DNA of 11,437 nt. Origin: AP-15 sp036404275. GTDB lineage: Bacteria > Pseudomonadota > Alphaproteobacteria > ATCC43930 > CGMCC-115725. The DNA lies in the NCBI GenBank assembly GCA_036404275.1, contig DASXAM010000033.1, forward strand, positions 1 through 11,437, written 5' to 3'. The notes beneath the pieces are model-generated. The model did not search any database. It was not told the origin of the DNA and saw only the letters and a program-made list of their open reading frames with translations. The position numbers and the translations under genes were made by a program. Numbering within the stretch: the stretch's first letter is position 1; every line of letters starts with the position of its first letter. Shown here one piece after another: positions 7,206-11,437 of this stretch.

Positions 7206-7706
7206 GTGATCGAGGCCCGGATTGCCAAGACCGTCATGGTCGGCGCACTCGCGCTTTTCGCGCTCTTGGTGACGTTCGACAATCTGACCGATTACCGCAC
7301 GAACTTCGTATTTGTGCGCCATGTTCTGAGCATGGACACGACACTGCCTGAAAACGCGCTCCTCTATCGCCGGGTCACCGCGCCGGCCTTGTGGCATGCG
7401 GGCTATGCGCTGATCATTCTCGGCGAGGGGCTGACCGGCCTCGGCCTCAGCGTTGCGACATTCGCCATGCTGCGCCATTTGCGCGCCGCCGCCCCGCGCT
7501 TCAACCGCGGCAAGCGCTTCGTCTTTGTCGGCGCGACGCTCGGTTTTGTCGTCTGGTTTTTCGGCTTTATGGTGGTTGGCGGCGAGTGGTTTCAGATGTG
7601 GCAATCGGCCGATTGGAACGGCCAGGAGCCGGCCTTCCGCTTTTACATGACGCTTCTCGCCGTGCTGATTTTCGTCGGCCAGCCGGACAGCGAGCTTGGC
7701 TCGTGA
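7206..7706 (+). CDS. DUF2165 family small integral membrane protein
   Basis: This 166-residue inner-membrane protein has unknown function. It is recognised as DUF2165 (COG5477) by FDNLTDYRTNFVFVRHVLSMDTT, split here as FDNLTDYRTNF and VFVRHVLSMDTT, and by GGEWFQMW near the C-terminal half. Four membrane segments are visible at about residues 7-25, 63-88, 104-126 and 145-159. The loop after the first carries the conserved NLTDY and MDTTLP motifs. The start is GTG 7206; GGGGG at 7191-7195 is a somewhat distant ribosome binding site. An internal ATG at 7236 would cut into the first membrane segment and has no such site. The gene ends 25 bp from the end of the convergent thiol transporter gene. 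It may share a transcript with the small gene upstream; no function follows from context. Confidence 0.88.
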   Translation: MIEARIAKTVMVGALALFALLVTFDNLTDYRTNFVFVRHVLSMDTTLPENALLYRRVTAPALWHAGYALIILGEGLTGLGLSVATFAMLRHLRAAAPRFNRGKRFVFVGATLGFVVWFFGFMVVGGEWFQMWQSADWNGQEPAFRFYMTLLAVLIFVGQPDSELGS

Positions 7707-7731
7707 CGCACCGAGGCGCGCATACGGCACG

Positions 7732-9810
7732 CTACCGTGCGGCGCGGTCGAGTGCTGCTTCGACGACACCCGCGGTCAGCAATTCGGGCAAGGCCTCGCC
7801 GGCCGGCCGCTCCGGGCCATAGACCGCGTCGAACGGCACGCCGTAGCGTCCGAAGCTTTCGAGATAGGCGGTGATCGCCGGGTCGGGCCGGGTCCAGTCG
7901 GCGTGCATCGCCACGACACCGGGGCCGAAGAGGCGCTGCGCCACCCGGCCGCGCTCGAGCACCGCCGCCTCGTTGACCTTGCAGGTCAGGCACCAGGCGG
8001 CGCCGACATCGACAAAGACGGTCTTGCCTTCACCGACGAAGCGCGGGATCGCGGCGGCATCGAAATCCTGCCAGCGTCCGGCTTCGGCGGTCGGGGTCGA
8101 ACGCTCGACCCCGGCAAAGGCCGGCCACAAAACCGAGCCCGCCACCACCGCCGCGGTCGCCGCCGAAGCAAAGCGCGCCGCGAGCACGGGGATGCCGCGC
8201 CGGCTCTTCAGAGCCAGCAGCAGCAGCACCAGGATCAGTGCTGCACCGGTGCCGAGCGCTACCCGTAGACCGGACAGCGCCGCAAGCACAAACAAGAGCC
8301 ACAGCGCCGTGCCGGCCAACGCCGCACCGAGAAGCGCGCGCAGAGCGTAGAGCCAGCGGCCGGGCCGGGGCAGAAAGCCGACGAGCCGCGGTGCGGCGGC
8401 GACCAGCAGGTAGGGCGACGCGAATCCGAGCCCCATCGCCGCAAAGACAAAGGCGATCTCGTTTGGCCCCTGCGACAGGGCAAAGCCGATCGCGGTGCCG
8501 ACAAAGGGTGCCGAGCACGGGGTTGCGAGCAGTGTGGCGAAGGCGCCGGTCAGAAAAGCGTCAGCATAGCGCCGGCGCGGACGAACAGCGCCCGCCGCGT
8601 CATAAACCGTGCGCGGCAGGCCGATCGGCAGCCAGCCCCAGAGGCTTGCGGCAAAGAGCGTGGTCACTGCCGCCATCCCGGCGATAAACCACGGCCATTG
8701 AAACTGGATGCCCCAGCCGACCGCCGCACCGGCCGATTTGAGCGCGATCAGCACCGCGGCGATGGCGGCGAAGGAAGCCAGCACTCCCGCCGCCGTCACC
8801 AGGAGGCCAAGCCGCATCCGGCGCCGCTCTTCCCCGGCTTGCGCCGCGACGGCGAGCAATTTCAGCGACAGCACCGGCAACACACAGGGCATTGCGTTCA
8901 AAATCAGTCCGCCGAGGAGGGCGATGCCGATAATCGAGAGGAGCCGTGCTCCATCGCGCGGCGGCGGGGCGGCGCGGGGTGTGGCGCCGAACTCGGCGGC
9001 GCGCGCACCATCGACCAACGTAAATATCAACGGCTCGCCGGCGATGACCGCACCATGCGCGTCGCGGATCGGCACCGCGAGACGCGCCACATGGCCCGAT
9101 TGCGAGAGCCGCAGCTGCGGCCGGCCCGGCGAGCCTTTTTCCAGCCCCTCGACAAACAGGTCGGGCGAGCTGAACGCGGTCTGCGGGCTCGTCACCCGCA
9201 GGACGAGCTCGGGGTCGCCGCCGGCATGGACGACATCGGCCGCTTGGAGCTGCCAGCCGGCGGCGGCGAGGGTGCCGGGCACACGCGCCTGCGCGGCGGC
9301 GATCAGCCCGGCCTCGGGGGCGGAAGCGCCGGGGCCGGCGGGCAGGGCCAGCGTGAAATTTGCCGAAAAGGGAACGCAGATTTGGGCGCAGGCGGCCCAA
9401 TCGGCCTTGGCGTGGAGCGTCAGCTTGTGGCCGGGATGGGCGAGGCCGAGCGTCACCGGCAGCAGCACATGGTCGCGGTAGCCGGCGGTCTCGAAGCCTT
9501 GCAGCGAATAGCGCTTGGGCGCCGGCCAGGCGATCTTTGCGTCTTTGAGATTCTCGGAGCCGGACCAGTCGATCGCGGGCGGGATGCCGGCGTCGCCCGG
9601 CGCGCGCCAATAGGCGTGCCAGCCCGGCGCCAGGCGGATTTCGAGGCCGGCCTCGACCGTGGCGGCGGAGCCGACCGCGTCGGTCGCGGTAACCAGACGC
9701 GCCGCCGAATGCTCGTCACCGACCCAGCCGGTCGCCGCCGCGAGTGCCGCTGCCGGCGCGTCGAGCAGCAGCAGCGCGACCACTGCCGCTGCGCATTTCC
9801 GGGCCCTCAC
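7732..9810 (-). CDS. ScsB/DsbD-type transmembrane thiol-disulfide transporter
   Basis: This protein moves reducing equivalents from cytoplasmic thioredoxin across the inner membrane to periplasmic dithiol proteins. From GTG 9810 the product has 692 residues: a signal peptide (about 1-25, core AAAVVALLLL), an N-terminal periplasmic domain with C141/C145 (CAQICVP), a membrane domain (about 290-560) with C309 in NAMPCVLP and C432 in ATPCSAP, and a C-terminal thioredoxin-like domain with W606-CLTC-K (C607/C610). All three redox pairs expected of a DsbD relay are present. The large N-terminal domain with CxxxC resembles ScsB more than classical E. coli DsbD. The frame is open to 10032, but the extra 74 codons are low-complexity repeat sequence, and the signal peptide starts at GTG 9810, so I reject the longer form; the ribosome binding site is weak. 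No ScsC or ScsD-like partner is next to it. The 3' end faces the DUF2165 gene. Confidence 0.9.
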   Translation of the reverse strand: MRARKCAAAVVALLLLDAPAAALAAATGWVGDEHSAARLVTATDAVGSAATVEAGLEIRLAPGWHAYWRAPGDAGIPPAIDWSGSENLKDAKIAWPAPKRYSLQGFETAGYRDHVLLPVTLGLAHPGHKLTLHAKADWAACAQICVPFSANFTLALPAGPGASAPEAGLIAAAQARVPGTLAAAGWQLQAADVVHAGGDPELVLRVTSPQTAFSSPDLFVEGLEKGSPGRPQLRLSQSGHVARLAVPIRDAHGAVIAGEPLIFTLVDGARAAEFGATPRAAPPPRDGARLLSIIGIALLGGLILNAMPCVLPVLSLKLLAVAAQAGEERRRMRLGLLVTAAGVLASFAAIAAVLIALKSAGAAVGWGIQFQWPWFIAGMAAVTTLFAASLWGWLPIGLPRTVYDAAGAVRPRRRYADAFLTGAFATLLATPCSAPFVGTAIGFALSQGPNEIAFVFAAMGLGFASPYLLVAAAPRLVGFLPRPGRWLYALRALLGAALAGTALWLLFVLAALSGLRVALGTGAALILVLLLLALKSRRGIPVLAARFASAATAAVVAGSVLWPAFAGVERSTPTAEAGRWQDFDAAAIPRFVGEGKTVFVDVGAAWCLTCKVNEAAVLERGRVAQRLFGPGVVAMHADWTRPDPAITAYLESFGRYGVPFDAVYGPERPAGEALPELLTAGVVEAALDRAAR

Positions 9811-9841
9811 ACTCGCCGCGCCGTGGTCGAAACAACCTCGT

Positions 9842-10020
9842 CTTGCGCGGGCTCGACCCACGGCTGTCCGGTTCGGCAAAACCGGTTGTGTGCGATGAGC
9901 TCGAAGTAATCGCAGGCACCCCTTGCGCGGGCTTGACCCGCGCATCCACGTCTTGCGCCTGAGTGGCGCAGCGCACCGATAAGACGTGGGTAGCCGGAAC
10001 AAGTCCTGCCACAAACGAAA
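9842..10020. repeat. Palindrome-rich intergenic repeat element
   Basis: The 236-bp gap between two minus-strand genes is filled by repeat-type DNA. A 19-bp unit occurs twice, 80 bp apart, with 17 matches (9842-9860 and 9922-9940). Perfect inverted repeats are CCGGTT/AACCGG (9868-9873 with 9880-9885), GCGCGGG/CCCGCGC (9925-9931 with 9937-9943), and CCACGTCTT/AAGACGTGG (9946-9954 with 9981-9989), the last enclosing TGCGCC/GGCGCA (9954-9959 with 9965-9970). The minus strand translates as FVAGLVPATHV and RGSSPRK, spurious peptides that recur in many alphaproteobacterial genomes. This points to a dispersed REP-like family; copy number cannot be judged here. I see no gene in it. Confidence 0.55.
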
Positions 10021-10046
10021 GACTACAGCCATCCGTTACTCTTATA

Positions 10047-10925
10047 TCAAACCGCGGCACCCTGCTGCTTTTTGTCGAGAATGCGCTGGTGCAGATTGCG
10101 CACGATCATCCCGGTCAGGCGCTCGTCGTGCATAAAAAGGCGCTGGCCGATCGGGTAGGGGTCTTGCGCGGTGACCTCGATCGGTCCTTTGAGCGCATCC
10201 TCGGCGCTGATGCCGCGATCGACAAAGCGTTCGACATAGCCGACCCAGTTCTCGACGATCTGCGCTTGTTCCTTAAGATAGCCCTTGGTGCACGGGTCGC
10301 CATGCCCCGGCACGATCACCTCGACATCGAGCGCCTCGATGCTCTTTAGCGCTTCGAGCCACTCCCACGGGTCGCATTCCTGCAACCAGCTCCGGCATTT
10401 GAAAAAGACGTTGTCGCCGGTAAACACGACACCCTCCTCCGGCACATGAACCGAGGTCTGCGGTGCGGTGTGTCCCGGCATGTGGATGATGTTGAAGGTG
10501 TGGTTGCCGAGATTGAGGGTCAATGTGTCGCTAAAGGTCAGGGTCGGCGGGTTGGCGGCCGGATAGTCCGGATGGCCGACGAGCCACACGCTGTCGGGGT
10601 CGGTCGCCTTGAACCGCTCGCGCTTTTCCTCGAGCGTGCCAAACGCGTAAAGATAGCGCTCGAAGCATTCCTGCAATTTCACCTGCCCGACGATCTGGGT
10701 GTTGTTGGTGAAATAGGCGTTGCCCGAGATGTGGTCGCCATGCGGCTCGGTGTTGATCAAATACCGGATCGGCGCCTTTTCCTCCATGCGCTCGCGCCAG
10801 CGCACCGCGTCGATCGGCTGTTGCGGCGAATCGATCATCACAAAGCCGTCGCTGGTCTCGACAAAGCTCGGATTGCAGCCGGCGAAATAGATCTCGGTAA
10901 AAGAATTGGGCCCGACCCTGCGCAT
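10047..10925 (-). CDS. Metallo-beta-lactamase-fold hydrolase with variant EPHGDH motif
   Basis: This is a 292-residue MBL-fold hydrolase, probably cytoplasmic, of unknown substrate. The frame is open to 11009, but ATG 10925 is chosen because AGAGGAGG lies 5 nt before it on the minus strand and the product then begins MRRVGPNSFTEIYF, a normal first strand. Metal-binding motifs are E60-P-H62-G-D64-H65 (motif 2), H152 in MPGHTAPQ, D171 in FTGDNVF and H208 in VPGHGDP. The first His of the usual HxHxDH is Glu here, which would alter the first zinc site; the rest is intact. Family members include thioesterases, lactonases and glyoxalase II-like enzymes, and I cannot choose among them. The C-terminal segment (about 215-292) is helical and specific to this group. 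The gene lies 80 bp downstream of a solute-binding protein gene on the same strand, so co-transcription is likely. Confidence 0.9.
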   Translation of the reverse strand: MRRVGPNSFTEIYFAGCNPSFVETSDGFVMIDSPQQPIDAVRWRERMEEKAPIRYLINTEPHGDHISGNAYFTNNTQIVGQVKLQECFERYLYAFGTLEEKRERFKATDPDSVWLVGHPDYPAANPPTLTFSDTLTLNLGNHTFNIIHMPGHTAPQTSVHVPEEGVVFTGDNVFFKCRSWLQECDPWEWLEALKSIEALDVEVIVPGHGDPCTKGYLKEQAQIVENWVGYVERFVDRGISAEDALKGPIEVTAQDPYPIGQRLFMHDERLTGMIVRNLHQRILDKKQQGAAV

Positions 10926-10987
10926 CACCGCCTCCTCTTTGTCGTGAGCCTCGATTTTCCGCGATCGGCCGCCGCGGCACAAGAGCG

Positions 10988-11005
10988 GGCGGCTGCGGCG
11001 CCGCC
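10988..11005 (-). other. Stem-loop directly after the solute-binding protein gene
   Basis: On the minus strand GGCGGC and GCCGCC form a perfect 6-bp GC stem around a 6-nt loop, starting at the base after the TGA of the binding-protein gene. No U run follows, so it is more like an mRNA-processing or stability hairpin, as often found after abundant binding-protein genes, than a terminator. In GC-rich DNA a chance palindrome is quite possible. Confidence 0.3.
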
Positions 11006-11437
11006 TCACTCGGGCAGCGTGGACACGAGATAGAGGGTTTGCAGGATCACGGTCGGCTTGCTCTTGGCGCCGAAGGTGCCTTTGAAGATCGTGGCGATCT
11101 CGCCCGAACTGTAAATATGGCTCAGCGCGCGATCGACCGCCAGGCGGAAATCTTCGTCGCCATGCGGCAGCGCCAGCGCGTAAGGCTCGACCGTCAGATA
11201 ATTGTCGGCGAGGAGGAGCTTGCCCGGCGCGGCGCTCTGCTGCGCCAGAAACACCAGGATCGCCCGGTCGGCAAAATAGGCCGCGATCTTGCCGTCATCG
11301 AGCAGGCCCAAGCCTTCCTCGTGGGTCTTGGCGGGCACCACATCGGCGCTGATACCGTTGTCCTTCAGCGTGTTTTTCAGCTCCTCCTCGGTCGTGGTGC
11401 CGGCGAGCACGCCGATCTTCTTGCCGGCGAGCGACTT
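11006..11437 (-). CDS. ABC transporter solute-binding protein, family 3 (C-terminal part)
   Basis: This is a periplasmic binding protein of the SBP_bac_3 family, which delivers small polar solutes, usually amino acids, to an ABC permease. The gene enters from the right edge and its start and signal peptide lie outside the window; 143 residues are visible. The GTG at 11410 is internal, because the frame continues to the edge with KSLAGKKIGVLAGTT, the conserved strand opening the second lobe. Further family features are the LLDDGKIAAYFADRAIL helix-strand, in which a conserved Asp often contacts the ligand, then PYALALPHGDEDFRLAVDRAL and the helical IYSSGEIATIFKGTFG. The C-terminal tail LQTLYLVSTLPE is slightly longer than in the shortest members. 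No permease or ATPase gene follows; the next gene is an MBL hydrolase, so transporter genes, if linked, must be upstream. Amino-acid specificity is inferred from the family. Confidence 0.87.
   Translation of the reverse strand, partial: KSLAGKKIGVLAGTTTEEELKNTLKDNGISADVVPAKTHEEGLGLLDDGKIAAYFADRAILVFLAQQSAAPGKLLLADNYLTVEPYALALPHGDEDFRLAVDRALSHIYSSGEIATIFKGTFGAKSKPTVILQTLYLVSTLPE

Noticed and set aside
7726..7739. Small hairpin GCACG/CGTGC between the convergent DUF2165 and thiol transporter ends
   Set aside because: The stem is only 5 bp, overlaps the stop codon region and has no T run on either strand.
8698..9909. 403-codon open frame on the plus strand opposite the thiol transporter
   Set aside because: It is low-complexity (rich in Arg, Gly, Ala) and mirrors codon bias of the real minus-strand gene; it has no domain or good ribosome binding site.
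9842..9990. Repeat region considered as a CRISPR array or insertion-sequence end
   Set aside because: Only two copies of the unit exist, there are no regular spacers, no transposase gene and no target-site duplication.

Overview
The window is GC-rich DNA densely packed with genes. It looks like a chromosomal stretch of an alphaproteobacterium, possibly Rhodospirillales or Hyphomicrobiales-like. This rests on codon use, on gene families common there (DUF2165, D-aminoacylase, ScsB-type DsbD, COG2159 amidohydrolase), and on a palindromic intergenic repeat whose spurious translation (GLVPATHV) is familiar from such genomes. The taxonomic call is inference. I see no phage, plasmid, insertion sequence, CRISPR, tRNA or rRNA.

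Layout: (1) The plus strand begins inside an amidase-signature enzyme (1-1020). A candidate sigma-70 promoter then precedes a secreted CHRD-domain protein with a PEP-CTERM tail (1118-1738). (2) After a short convergent gap, a cytoplasmic molybdopterin/[4Fe-4S] oxidoreductase runs on the minus strand (1919-3940, TTG start). It is divergent from a plus-strand group: a COG2159 amidohydrolase (4090-5202) and, 47 bp later, an N-acyl-D-amino-acid deacylase (5250-6701). The 149-bp divergent spacer holds a candidate minus-strand promoter and an inverted repeat. (3) A hairpin with a short T run separates these from a small uncharacterised protein (6808-7161) and a DUF2165 membrane protein (7206-7706). 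(4) Three minus-strand genes fill the rest: a ScsB/DsbD-type thiol-disulfide transporter (7732-9810), a metallo-beta-lactamase-fold hydrolase (10047-10925), and the C-terminal part of a family-3 ABC solute-binding protein that enters from the right edge (11006-11437). A palindrome-rich repeat of about 240 bp lies between the thiol transporter and the hydrolase.

The genes do not form one recognisable system. The amidase, the D-aminoacylase, the COG2159 amidohydrolase and the amino-acid-type binding protein fit scavenging and breakdown of amides or N-acylated amino acids, but no single pathway can be read from them. The most useful observations are corrected starts for several genes, especially the thiol transporter, whose open frame runs 74 codons upstream into repeat DNA. 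Others are a Glu in place of the first metal-binding His in the MBL hydrolase, and the regulatory-looking palindromes. I found no convincing new defence or mobile system.
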